64,000 bases of DNA, taken from Marinilactibacillus piezotolerans (GTDB taxonomy: Bacteria > Bacillota > Bacilli > Lactobacillales > Carnobacteriaceae_A). Positions 54,545 to 62,657 of the stretch are shown here, in pieces. A program made the position numbers and the translations under genes. Numbering within the stretch: the first letter of the stretch is position 1; each line of letters opens with the position of its first letter. The notes beneath the pieces are model-generated. The model ran no database searches. It saw only the letters and a list, made by a program, of their open reading frames with translations, and had not been told where the DNA came from. The stretch is taken from the NCBI RefSeq assembly GCF_900169305.1, contig NZ_FWDP01000003.1, positions 310,001 to 374,000 of the forward strand, given 5' to 3'.

Positions 54545-54904
54545 ATGGGAAACACCGATAAAATCCATCAAATGGGCTTATATGAAGAATATTTAGAAAG
54601 TATTAAGCAGCAGACCAAATGGATAGAAGTACGATTGAATGATGAAAAAAGACAGAAAATCAAAATAGGAGATTTTATAGAGTTTACTAAAGTCCCACAA
54701 CTGGACGAATCAATCATTGTGAAAGTGACTGATTTGAAAAAGTATAAGAGTTTCAAAGATATGTATCTAGATAGTCCATTTGCAGCATTCGGTTGTGAAG
54801 GGTGGACACTAGAGGAATTGGTAAAAGGTACATACGAAATCTATTCAATTGATCAAGAAAGAGAATTTGGCGCTTTAGCTATCGGTGTTAAATATATTGA
54901 TTAA
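54545..54904 (+). CDS. ASCH-domain protein
   Basis: 119 residues. HQMGLYEEYLESIKQQTKWIEVRLNDEKRQKIKIGDFIEF, then EGWTLEELVKGTYEIYS and a C-terminal GALAIGVKYI. This is the ASCH (PUA-like) pattern of probable RNA- or nucleotide-binding proteins. 58 bases after the GNAT gene, likely cotranscribed. Confidence 0.8.
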   Translation: MGNTDKIHQMGLYEEYLESIKQQTKWIEVRLNDEKRQKIKIGDFIEFTKVPQLDESIIVKVTDLKKYKSFKDMYLDSPFAAFGCEGWTLEELVKGTYEIYSIDQEREFGALAIGVKYID

Positions 54905-54964
54905 TGAACTAAATGAAGCTGCCAAGAGAAATTAATTTTCTAGACAGCTTAAAATGTGTTCGAT

Positions 54965-55801
54965 TCAGTACCAATGTCTTCTTTGAGTTGTTGCTTGTTT
55001 AAACAATTGTTTTAAAGTATGTTCATCATTTTCTATCAGTGATTGCTTTAAAGCATTCAATTCCACTTCGAATTGTTCAATAGAATCCAGCAGCGCTGTA
55101 CGATTGTTCAAGAATAATTCGCTCCATAACTCACCATTGATATCAGCGATCCGCGTCAACTCCTGAAAGCTATTGCCCGCAAACGTTAGTGTTTCATCCG
55201 AAGCTTGAATACTATTGACGACTGCTACTGACAGTGCGTGCATCAACTGACTGACATAAGCGATCTGTTCATCGTGTTGTTCAGGGGATACACGTGTAAG
55301 TGTTGTAAAACCAAGGGCTTTATACAGCTTCTCAATCGTTTGTATATTTTCCTCCAGATTACTGTCGATAGGAGTAATCAGAGCATTCGCGTTTAAAAAG
55401 CGGGTATGATCAGCACCTGAAATGCCTTTCTTTTCACTCCCGCGCATCGGATGTGCAAAGATAAAGTCTGCTTTAGGAGGCAGTACAGCTCGTACTTGCT
55501 CGATAATCGTCGTCTTGACTCCCGTAACGTCTGTCAGAACCAGTCCTTGTTTAAAAAAAGGAGCATACTGTTCTACAAACGGGGCGATTTGGCTAGGATA
55601 CAAAGATAAGATCAATACATCAAGTTCAGGTAGAAAATCCTTAATATTCGTTCCACCTTGCTTGATCATGCCTGATTCGAGGGCAATTCGAATCGTCTCT
55701 TCGTCGATATCTATACCATAGACATCATCATACCCAGCTGTTCTTAATCCTGCCGCAAATGAGCCGCCGATCGCACCGAGACCAATAATTCCAATGTTCA
55801 T
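54965..55801 (-). CDS. tyrA: Prephenate dehydrogenase
   Basis: 278 residues. NAD site IGIIGLGAIGGSFAAGL, catalytic His region FAHPMRGSEKKGISGA, and SPEQHDEQIAYVSQLMHALS. No ACT domain, so feedback by Tyr is not obvious. Makes 4-hydroxyphenylpyruvate for tyrosine. Last gene of the leftward aroE-aroK-aroQ-tyrA operon, 16 bases after aroQ. Confidence 0.93.
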   Translation of the reverse strand: MNIGIIGLGAIGGSFAAGLRTAGYDDVYGIDIDEETIRIALESGMIKQGGTNIKDFLPELDVLILSLYPSQIAPFVEQYAPFFKQGLVLTDVTGVKTTIIEQVRAVLPPKADFIFAHPMRGSEKKGISGADHTRFLNANALITPIDSNLEENIQTIEKLYKALGFTTLTRVSPEQHDEQIAYVSQLMHALSVAVVNSIQASDETLTFAGNSFQELTRIADINGELWSELFLNNRTALLDSIEQFEVELNALKQSLIENDEHTLKQLFKQATTQRRHWY

Positions 55802-55817
55802 AATCTACTCCTTTATG

Positions 55818-56246
55818 TTACTGTTCTTCCAATGCGTGAATAGCTAAAGTGTATCCTGTTGCGCCAAATCCGGAAATTTGTCCTATACAGGCTGATGCAA
55901 CAACAGACTTATTACGAAAAGCTTCCCGGGCGTGGATATTGCTTAAATGAACTTCTACAGTGGGGATTCCGACTGACTTGACCGCATCATGAATCGCATA
56001 ACTATAGTGTGTGTAAGCAGCTGGATTCAAAATAATTCCGTCCGCCTGCTCGCTGTGGGCTTGCTGGATCCGATCAATCAGCGAACCTTCCGTATTACTT
56101 TGAAAAAAATCGCATGTATGCCCGCGATCTTCAGCGTAAGCTTTGATCTTCTGCTCAAGATCTTCCAATGTTTCTTTTCCATAAACGTCTGGTTCCCGTA
56201 TTCCTAGAAAATTTAAATTAGGACCATTGATAATCACTAAATCCAT
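55818..56246 (-). CDS. aroQ: 3-dehydroquinate dehydratase, type II
   Basis: 142 residues. INGPNLNFLGIREPDVYG with the catalytic Tyr, QSNTEGSLIDRIQ, LNPAAYTHYSYAIHDA and VEVHLSNIHAREAFR, diagnostic of dodecameric type II enzymes. Third step of the shikimate pathway. In the leftward operon, 12 bases after aroK. Confidence 0.96.
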   Translation of the reverse strand: MDLVIINGPNLNFLGIREPDVYGKETLEDLEQKIKAYAEDRGHTCDFFQSNTEGSLIDRIQQAHSEQADGIILNPAAYTHYSYAIHDAVKSVGIPTVEVHLSNIHAREAFRNKSVVASACIGQISGFGATGYTLAIHALEEQ

Positions 56247-56258
56247 CTGTCTTCTCCT

Positions 56259-56771
56259 TTACTTAGAAATTATAGAAGCAGGAAGCTGTTTCTCGATTTC
56301 GATTAATACCTGTTCCAAAGAAGAGGTGTTAGGTACAATGAAATCAGCTGCTGCCGTATAGAGATTCTTTCGCTCATGGTACAATTGGTATAGTCTTTCT
56401 ATTCCTGACTTCAAAAGTGGACGATGTTCCGTCTGAATATCTTGAACAATCTGTTCAATTGGCCGGTCGATCAAAATAATCCACCCTGTTTTTCTCAATG
56501 CCTGAATATTGAGTTGATTTAAAACAACACCGCCGCCACAGGAGATAACTGTTCGTTGCTGCTGAGCGGCGAGATTTTGGCATGCAGCTGCTTCAATTTC
56601 TCTAAAATGCTCTTCGCTAACCGCAAAGAGTTCGGGGATTGTCTGCTTTTCTGTTTTTTCTATATAATGGTCGATGTCTATAAAAGACATTGAGAGCCTT
56701 GCGCTCAGCTGTTTGCCGATAGTCGTTTTGCCGCTGCCTGTCATCCCGATCAATACAATGTTGGATTTCAT
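56259..56771 (-). CDS. aroK: Shikimate kinase
   Basis: 170 residues. Walker A GMTGSGKTTIGKQLS, substrate-binding FIDIDHYIE, FREIEAAA and CGGGVVL. Phosphorylates shikimate. Start overlaps the aroE stop (ATGA), so translation is coupled. Confidence 0.95.
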   Translation of the reverse strand: MKSNIVLIGMTGSGKTTIGKQLSARLSMSFIDIDHYIEKTEKQTIPELFAVSEEHFREIEAAACQNLAAQQQRTVISCGGGVVLNQLNIQALRKTGWIILIDRPIEQIVQDIQTEHRPLLKSGIERLYQLYHERKNLYTAAADFIVPNTSSLEQVLIEIEKQLPASIISK

Positions 56772-57571
56772 CTTCTCTCACCAAATTCCTGAATCAATTC
56801 TTCAATGATGGAAGAATCGATTTCAATGTTTTCCCAAATCTCTACCGCTCTGACAGCTTGCCCGATCAGCATATCCAACCCGTTTGCCGTTTCTTTCGCA
56901 TGCTTTCTTCCTAGCGATAAAAAAGTTGTTTCAAAAGGATTGTAGACTAAATCGATCAAAATACCGAACTGTTGAATCATCCCTTCAGAAACGGGCGAAT
57001 CGGCTGTGTTTGGATGCATGCCGACAGGGGTAGTGTTAATCAGAAAATCTCCTTGCAGCGTCGAAGCCGAAGTGTAATTGGTATAGGTGGTTTTGTCTGT
57101 AGATTCGAAACGTTCAGGAGATCTGGAAACAATGTTAATGTGCTGAATACCCTGATGCAGCAAATAAGCAATCACCATTTTTGCAGCTCCGCCGGTCCCC
57201 AATACAACTGCTGTTTTTCCAGCTGGAGACCATTTTCGACGTTCAAAAATCAATCCAAATCCCGCATAGTCCGTATTATATCCAATTAAATGACCAGCCT
57301 GATTTTTTATCGTATTTACTGCCTGAAGCTGTCTTGCCAAGGGATCTAGTTCATCCAAAAATGGCAGAACCGTTTCCTTGTAAGGTATGGTTACATTCAC
57401 CCCGCTGATGGTCAATGTACGAATGCTTGCTACCGCTTCAGACAACTCAGCCGGCGGGAAAGCAAATGTCTTGTATGAAGCTTGTAATCCAGTCTTTTGA
57501 TAGATAGATCGATGCAGAAGAGGAGATAAACTATGAGACAAATGCTCTCCAAATAAACCGTAAAAATGCAT
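56768..57571 (-). CDS. aroE: Shikimate dehydrogenase
   Basis: 267 residues. GLFGEHLSHSLSPLLHR, GVNVTIPYKETVLPFLDELDPLA with the catalytic Lys, VLGTGGAAKMVIAYL for NADP, LINTTPVGMHPN and ANGLDMLIGQA. First gene of the leftward operon. AAGGAG before the ATG at 57571. Confidence 0.95.
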   Translation of the reverse strand: MHFYGLFGEHLSHSLSPLLHRSIYQKTGLQASYKTFAFPPAELSEAVASIRTLTISGVNVTIPYKETVLPFLDELDPLARQLQAVNTIKNQAGHLIGYNTDYAGFGLIFERRKWSPAGKTAVVLGTGGAAKMVIAYLLHQGIQHINIVSRSPERFESTDKTTYTNYTSASTLQGDFLINTTPVGMHPNTADSPVSEGMIQQFGILIDLVYNPFETTFLSLGRKHAKETANGLDMLIGQAVRAVEIWENIEIDSSIIEELIQEFGERR

Positions 57572-57606
57572 GAGCGACTCCTTTCATTCAAGTAAGTTTG
57601 GTTTGA

Positions 57607-57635
57607 AGTATAGACAAAAGAAAAATGAATTACAA
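57607..57635 (-). promoter_or_regulatory. Sigma-A promoter of the aroE operon
   Basis: On the minus strand TTGTAA (57630-57635), 17-base spacer, TATACT (57607-57612). Transcription would start within about 30 bases of the aroE ATG, leaving no room for a leader peptide or T-box on this side. Confidence 0.65.
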
Positions 57636-57772
57636 ATAGAATCTAAAAATTTATGAGAATTCATTAAATTTATTTGGTCTGAAAAAAGTGAGTAAATCCT
57701 ATTGTTGAGCGGTTTTTTGAATGATGAAAACAAAAGATTAAAATAAAATTTGAAAAAATTTTGTGATTTCTG

Positions 57773-57801
57773 TTGACATTGAATTTTTTACTTGCTAGTA
57801 T
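57773..57801 (+). promoter_or_regulatory. Sigma-A promoter of the aro leader operon
   Basis: TTGACA (57773-57778), 17-base spacer, TAGTAT (57796-57801), near consensus. Predicted start about 57808, 45 bases before the leader peptide ATG. Divergent from the aroE promoter 140 bases away. Confidence 0.82.
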
Positions 57802-57852
57802 TGGGGCACAGTTGAACAACAGCTGATACCAATCAATTGAGGAGTTAGGAAC

Positions 57853-57954
57853 ATGATCAACCAACATCACATTCATAAAGCATCGACCTCACAATTGAAT
57901 CGTTATTACTTTAGCTTCTTTAGGATCAAATCTATGGAGGCTAGAGAGCTTTAA
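57853..57954 (+). CDS. Aromatic amino acid leader peptide (33 residues)
   Basis: ATG with GAGGAG 8 bases upstream; ends at TAA 57952-57954. The centre encodes NRYYFSFFRIKS: two Tyr and three Phe within six codons (57904-57921), as in attenuator leader peptides where ribosome stalling senses charged tRNA. It stands between a strong promoter and a strong terminator, upstream of the DAHP synthase-aroBAC-chorismate mutase genes, so the sensed amino acids match the pathway end products. Confidence 0.75.
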   Translation: MINQHHIHKASTSQLNRYYFSFFRIKSMEAREL

Positions 57955-58085
57955 GCTGCTGACAACAGCGTCCCATAGATTTCACAGAAATCGAATGGGG
58001 CGCACAAGTAAAATACAACATTTTATGAGTGAATATAAACCAGAGCCGCATTCGATCTTCTAAAGAAGACAGAATGCGGCTTTTT
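57928..58085 (+). promoter_or_regulatory. Transcription attenuator with competing helices and terminator
   Basis: Five pairing segments are visible. (1) AAATCTATGG 57928-57937, inside the leader ORF. (2) 57968-57982, containing GCGTCCCATAGATTT. (3) TCGAATGGGGCGC 57991-58003. (4) AGCCGCATTCGATCTTC 58044-58060. (5) GAAGACAGAATGCGGCT 58065-58081, followed by T5. Segments 1:2 pair over 10 perfect bp, 2:3 over 9 bp with one wobble, 3:4 over 10 of 11 positions, and 4:5 forms the terminator. 3:4 would exclude the terminator. A simple stall model gives the wrong sign (stall masks 1, 2:3 forms, terminator forms), so the real mechanism needs testing. Confidence 0.7.
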
Positions 58086-58090
58086 GCTGC

Positions 58091-58266
58091 GTCCGTTTGA
58101 ACAAAGTGAATTACGGACGCAGTACTAGGCGAGCGCCAGCGAGCGTAGTCACATCTCCGCAAGGGACCGTTCGAGCGAAGCGAGTTACGGGCAAAGTACT
58201 AGGCGAGCGCTAGTGAGCGTAGTTACCCGTTCCGCCAGGAGGTCCGTTTGAACGCAGTAAATGACG
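58091..58266 (+). repeat. GC-rich ~75-bp palindromic repeat, about 2.3 copies
   Basis: Units begin at 58091, 58168 and (partial) 58242. Each starts with CCGTTTGAAC or CCGTTCGAGC; the two full units share AGTACTAGGCGAGCGC then GAGCGTAGT (58121 and 58195). Unit 1 forms a perfect stem CTGCGTCCGT / ACGGACGCAG (58087-58096 with 58113-58122). It is much GC-richer than its surroundings and follows the attenuator terminator directly. Confidence 0.7.
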
Positions 58267-58675
58267 AGAAAAGAATGAACCAGGTAATCACAAAAAGTTA
58301 AGCGCAATGTTTTACGAAGTCAGAGAAAACAGAGGTTGAGTACAGAGAATAAGAGCGGAATTCTACGAAGTCAGAAGAAAAGAGAATGAGTAAGGAGAAT
58401 AAGAGCAGAATTCTACGAAGTCAGAAAAGAAAAGGAAGTGAGTAAGAAGAATAAGAGCAGAGTTCTACGAAGTCAGAGAAGAAAAGAGAATGAGTAAGGA
58501 GAATAAGAGTAAAATTCTACGAAGTCAGAGAAGAAAAGAGAATGAGTAAGGAGAATAAGAGCAAAATTCTATGAAGTCAGAGAAGAAAAGAGAGTGAGTA
58601 AGGAGAATAAGAGCAAAATTCTGCGAACTCAGAGGAAAAAGAAATTGAGTACCTAAAATTAGCGTGAAATATTCA
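58265..58675 (+). repeat. 52-bp tandem repeat array, about 7-8 copies
   Basis: The landmark TTCTACGAAGTC recurs, with small changes, at 58310, 58361, 58411, 58463, 58515, 58567 and 58619 (periods 51, 50, 52, 52, 52, 52), with a worn partial copy before the first. Each unit is purine-rich on the plus strand (AGAGAAGAAAAGAGAATGAG, AAGGAGAATAAGAG). The period is not a multiple of three and stops occur in each frame, so it is not coding. It lies within the untranslated leader of the aro operon. Confidence 0.88.
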
Positions 58676-58703
58676 GGCACTAAAAATAGTGGAGGTAGAA
58701 AAC

Positions 58704-59240
58704 ATGATTATCCATACATTAGGTCCAAAAAGCACCGACAGTTATGCGGCTGCCAAATCGCTGCTTCAATCAGAGGAGGATGATATCGTTGAGTATCCGT
58801 CTTTTGACAGCCTGCTTCATAATCTAGAACAGTTAAAAGGTCAGCATGTACTATTTCCGGTAGCCTTTAAAAGCGCGCGACGAGATTATGGTTGGAAAGA
58901 ATTCAATTATGACTATTGGGATAAAATCGAACTGGTCAATGTGTTTCAAAGGAAGACGAAGCCAATGCTGCTTATCAAAAACCAGCAGCACACAGAAAAC
59001 ACGGCGATGATTCATCCAGCCACCACTATTTTTCTGAAAAAGTATCTAGATACACAGTCCGAGCAAACGGTAGTCCGTTTTACAGACAGCAAGTACAAAG
59101 CCTGGAAAGCTTTCTGCAAAAAAAGTATGAAATATACGATTATCAGTGAAGATGTGTATGAAAAAGAGAAACAGCCTGAACACACAGTAGAAGAACGCTA
59201 TGAGCCAGTTATGGTCTGGTGTCTTTACAAAATAAACTAA
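58704..59240 (+). CDS. Prephenate dehydratase-fold protein, BacA-like, function uncertain
   Basis: 178 residues. N-terminal IHTLGPKSTDSYAAAK matches the TLGPxGT.S..AA start of prephenate dehydratases and of BacA (prephenate decarboxylase of the bacilysin pathway). Also aligned by eye with BacA: FDSLLHNLEQL, VLFPVAF, LVNVFQRKTKPMLLI, AMIHPATTIFLKKYL and a final PVMVWCLYK. The TRF motif of true dehydratases and an ACT domain are not visible. First structural gene of the chorismate operon. No other bac genes follow. ATG 58704 is chosen (GGAGGT 7 bases upstream). Candidates: prephenate decarboxylase, diverged dehydratase, or regulator. Confidence 0.6.
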   Translation: MIIHTLGPKSTDSYAAAKSLLQSEEDDIVEYPSFDSLLHNLEQLKGQHVLFPVAFKSARRDYGWKEFNYDYWDKIELVNVFQRKTKPMLLIKNQQHTENTAMIHPATTIFLKKYLDTQSEQTVVRFTDSKYKAWKAFCKKSMKYTIISEDVYEKEKQPEHTVEERYEPVMVWCLYKIN

Positions 59241-59264
59241 AACATAAAAAAGGGGATAATAATT

Positions 59265-60305
59265 ATGATTATTGTATTAAAACAAGGGGTAACTGCAGAA
59301 GCCGTTAAAGAAATCACAGGTCGCTTAGAAACCAGAGGTGTAGCTGTCAGTCATTTTTCAGATATTAAAAGAGATTTTCTAGGATTGATCGGAGACACCA
59401 GCGGAATCGATACCCACCAGCTGCAAGCACTGAAAGAGGTCGAACAAATTGTACGAGTAGAGGAACCATACAAACGTGCCAATAGAAAATTTCATCCAGA
59501 AAACTCTGTCATTCAAATAGGAAACGAAACAATTGGGGGAAGCCAGTTGGGTATCATAGCTGGTCCGTGTTCAGTTGAAAGCGAAGAACAGATTGTGCGT
59601 GTGGCCAAACAAATCAAAGCTGCCGGCGCAAACTTCCTGCGAGGCGGAGCATTCAAGCCGAGAACCTCTCCTTACAGCTTCCAAGGATTGGAATTAGAAG
59701 GACTGCGCATGCTGCAAACAGCTAAACAGGAAACCGGCATGCCGATCGTGACAGAGTTGATGTCGACAAAATGGATCGATGAATTTGTGGATTCCGTAGA
59801 TGTTATTCAAATTGGTGCCCGCAACATGCAGAACTTTGATTTGCTGAAAGAAGTTGGAAAGACCAATACACCAGTCTTGTTAAAACGCGGACTGTCTGCA
59901 ACCTACAAAGAATGGTTGATGTCAGCAGAATACATTATGTCAGAAGGAAATGAGAACGTCATTTTATGCGAACGCGGTATTCGCACATTCGAAACGGAAA
60001 CACGAAATACGTTGGATGTTCAAGCGGTGCCGGTTATTAAAAAACTTTCGCATCTGCCAATTATTATTGATCCAAGTCATGCTGGCGGAATGGCGTACAT
60101 GGTCGAAGCGGGTGCCAAAGCAGGCATCGCAGCAGGCGCTGACGGACTGATGATCGAAGTCCATAACGATCCTGCAAATGCATGGAGTGATGGAGAACAA
60201 TGCCTGACACCGGATGAATTTGCAGCGGTTATGGAAAAAGCCCGCAAACTGGCTGAAGTGGAAGACCGTTCGATCCAAGCAGCAGCAACTGTATTAGCAA
60301 AATAA
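59265..60305 (+). CDS. aroF: DAHP synthase, type I-beta with N-terminal regulatory domain
   Basis: 346 residues. A ferredoxin-like N-terminal domain (1-75, MIIVLKQGVTAEAVKEI) precedes the barrel: IAGPCSVESEEQIV, FLRGGAFKPRTSPYSFQG, QIGARNMQNFDLLKEVG, LLKRGLSAT, PIIIDPSHAGG. It joins phosphoenolpyruvate and erythrose 4-phosphate, the pathway's first step. In Thermotoga-type enzymes this extra domain gives Tyr/Phe feedback inhibition, which would complement the transcriptional attenuator. Confidence 0.95.
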   Translation: MIIVLKQGVTAEAVKEITGRLETRGVAVSHFSDIKRDFLGLIGDTSGIDTHQLQALKEVEQIVRVEEPYKRANRKFHPENSVIQIGNETIGGSQLGIIAGPCSVESEEQIVRVAKQIKAAGANFLRGGAFKPRTSPYSFQGLELEGLRMLQTAKQETGMPIVTELMSTKWIDEFVDSVDVIQIGARNMQNFDLLKEVGKTNTPVLLKRGLSATYKEWLMSAEYIMSEGNENVILCERGIRTFETETRNTLDVQAVPVIKKLSHLPIIIDPSHAGGMAYMVEAGAKAGIAAGADGLMIEVHNDPANAWSDGEQCLTPDEFAAVMEKARKLAEVEDRSIQAAATVLAK

Positions 60306-60324
60306 CTAAAAAGGAGGGAACCCG

Positions 60325-61413
60325 ATGCCTGAACTGACAGTAGAAATTCCAGAAAGCAAAACAAGCTATCCGCTGAAAATAGAAAAAGGATTGCTGAATC
60401 ATATAGGGTCAGAACTCTTGAAAGTGTTCAAAGGAACAAAAATAGCCGTAATAACAGACGAAACGGTGCATCAACACTATGGGAATAAAGCAGTGGAGGA
60501 GCTGGAGTCTGCAGGATACGCTGTTCAGTGCATCGTGTTGCCGCCTGGAGAACAAACGAAAGCCTTTCAGACCATGCCGGACATTTATAGCCGATTGATC
60601 GAATTTGGGCTAACCAGAAGTGACTTGATCGTTGCACTCGGTGGCGGTGTGATTGGAGATATCGCCGGATTTGCAGCAGCTTCTTACTTGAGAGGCATCT
60701 CATTCATCCAAGTGCCCACTACATTGCTGGCACAAGTCGACAGCAGTGTCGGCGGGAAAGTGGGCGTTGATCTGCCCGAAGGAAAAAATCTGGTCGGTGC
60801 TTTTTATCATCCGAAACTTGTCTTAATCGACCCGCTGGTACTGGAAACTTTGACGGACGAAGCCTTCGCGGATGGTATGGCAGAAGTCATCAAGTACGGC
60901 TGCATAAAAGACCGAGAACTGTTTGATCGTCTGATGGACCTTTCTTCTAGAGAACAAGTTATGCAGCAGATTGAATGGGTTATCGAAACCTGTTGTACCC
61001 TTAAAAAACAAGTCGTTCAAACCGATGAAAAGGATACTGGTGAACGAATGCTGCTGAACTTTGGGCATACTTTAGGCCATGCAATCGAAGCGTATTATCA
61101 CTATGAAGATTATTCCCATGGTCAAGGGGTGGCGATTGGGATGGTTGAGCTGACTAGAATCGCAGAAGCTGAAAAGAAAACAGAAGCCGGCACGACAGAA
61201 GCGCTGATCTTCCTATTAAAACAACATCAGCTGCCTACAGAATTGAAAAAACCGGAAGACTATTCAGAAATACTGCCGTATATAAAAAAAGACAAGAAAA
61301 ATTTAGAGGGTCATTTGACGATCATTATTCTAGACAGTATTGGCAAAGCTAGAAGAGTGCATAGCGATCTAACCTTTTTCAAAAGCTTAACGACAGGAGG
61401 TACATCATCTTGA
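60325..61413 (+). CDS. aroB: 3-dehydroquinate synthase
   Basis: 362 residues. VALGGGVIGDIAGFAAASYLRG, PTTLLAQVDSSVGGKVGVD, KNLVGAFYHP, and zinc ligands in EVIKYGCI and LLNFGHTLGHAIE. NAD-dependent second step of the shikimate pathway. AAGGAGGGAACC before the ATG; its stop overlaps the aroA start. Confidence 0.96.
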   Translation: MPELTVEIPESKTSYPLKIEKGLLNHIGSELLKVFKGTKIAVITDETVHQHYGNKAVEELESAGYAVQCIVLPPGEQTKAFQTMPDIYSRLIEFGLTRSDLIVALGGGVIGDIAGFAAASYLRGISFIQVPTTLLAQVDSSVGGKVGVDLPEGKNLVGAFYHPKLVLIDPLVLETLTDEAFADGMAEVIKYGCIKDRELFDRLMDLSSREQVMQQIEWVIETCCTLKKQVVQTDEKDTGERMLLNFGHTLGHAIEAYYHYEDYSHGQGVAIGMVELTRIAEAEKKTEAGTTEALIFLLKQHQLPTELKKPEDYSEILPYIKKDKKNLEGHLTIIILDSIGKARRVHSDLTFFKSLTTGGTSS

Positions 61414-62657
61414 CGAATCTCAAACTCATACCAAAAACATTGAGTGGAACAGTCACTGTTCCTCCTTCTAAAAGTATGGCCCACCGAGCAGTGATTTGTG
61501 CCAGTTTGGCGGAAGGGCGCAGTGTTATCCATAATATTCAGTTATCTGAAGACATTCAAGCAACGATTGAAGGGATGCAGGCCTTTGGAGCCGTGATTTT
61601 ACATGAAGAAAATACTTTAACAATTGACGGTATAGGGTCTGCTAGCGCTAGACGCAGCCATACAATTGACTGTAATGAATCAGGTTCAACACTGCGCTTT
61701 CTCGTACCGGTTGCTACTTTATTCGCTGGAGAAACCAGGTTTACTGGACGAGGGAAATTAGGACAGCGGCCAATGCATCCGTATCAAGAAATTTTTGCAC
61801 AACAGTCAGTAAGCTACGAACCAGCAGATTCCAAACAACTGAATCTGACCATAGAAGGAAAACTGAAGCCGGGTACTTATAATATGCGGGGAGATATCAG
61901 CTCTCAGTTTATAACAGGGATGCTGCTGACGTTGCCGCTGCTGGAAGGCGATTCGGTTCTAAACATTACGACACATTTAGAGTCAAAAGGATACATCGAC
62001 TTAACGTTGTCTGTTCTGGAAACATTTGGGATCTCCATCATCAACGAGAACGATACAACCTTTAAAATAGCCGGCAATCAAAGCTATCAATCTCAACAGT
62101 ATACAGTTGAAGGTGACTACTCCCAAGCGGCCTTCTGGTTAACGGCTGAGCAGTTGGGGAATCCGGTCATAGTGGATGGCTTGAAAGCAGACTCTCTGCA
62201 GGGAGACCAGGAAATCATTCAAATTCTAAAGCAGCTTCAAGAGCCGAAGCAGCACGAGCGGGTCATTGATGGTGCACAAGTACCGGATATCATTCCGATT
62301 GCGGCTCTAGCGGCAGCATTAAGTGAAGGAAAGACGTCTTTTACAAACTTGGAGAGGTTAAAAATCAAAGAAAGCGATCGGTTGATGGCGACCCAGAAAG
62401 AACTGGCCGCGTTAGGAGCTCAGATTATAGCAGAAGGGAATACATTGCACATTACAGGACAGCCTTCGCTGAAAGGTGGGCAGGAAGTTTGGAGTCACAA
62501 AGATCACCGGATGGCTATGATGCTTGCGGTTGCTTCGACTGTCTGCAGAGAACCGATCTACATCAAAGATACAGAGTGTGTTCAAAAATCATATCCCGAT
62601 TTCTGGGAAGTTTTTCAAAAAGCAGGAGGAGAAGTACATGAGTGGAATATGGGGTAA
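61410..62657 (+). CDS. aroA: 5-enolpyruvylshikimate-3-phosphate synthase
   Basis: 415 residues. VPPSKSMAHRAVICASLAEG, NESGSTLRFLVPVA, GDISSQFITGMLL, ERLKIKESDRL and SHKDHRMAM. The phosphate-loop GESGST of many enzymes reads NESGST here. Start TTG at 61410, overlapping the aroB stop, with AGGAGGTAC upstream. Product feeds the overlapping aroC. Confidence 0.96.
   Translation: MTNLKLIPKTLSGTVTVPPSKSMAHRAVICASLAEGRSVIHNIQLSEDIQATIEGMQAFGAVILHEENTLTIDGIGSASARRSHTIDCNESGSTLRFLVPVATLFAGETRFTGRGKLGQRPMHPYQEIFAQQSVSYEPADSKQLNLTIEGKLKPGTYNMRGDISSQFITGMLLTLPLLEGDSVLNITTHLESKGYIDLTLSVLETFGISIINENDTTFKIAGNQSYQSQQYTVEGDYSQAAFWLTAEQLGNPVIVDGLKADSLQGDQEIIQILKQLQEPKQHERVIDGAQVPDIIPIAALAAALSEGKTSFTNLERLKIKESDRLMATQKELAALGAQIIAEGNTLHITGQPSLKGGQEVWSHKDHRMAMMLAVASTVCREPIYIKDTECVQKSYPDFWEVFQKAGGEVHEWNMG

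Noticed and set aside
57808-58085. Aro leader as a T-box riboswitch
   Set aside because: No GGGTGGNACCGCG-like T-box sequence and no stem I features; a translated aromatic leader ORF explains the region better.
57941-58162. Minus-strand open frame across the attenuator terminator and first repeats
   Set aside because: It runs through hairpins and repeats, has no ribosome site and no protein-like composition.
58265-58675. 52-bp repeats as a CRISPR array
   Set aside because: Repeats are contiguous, with no unique spacers and no cas genes.
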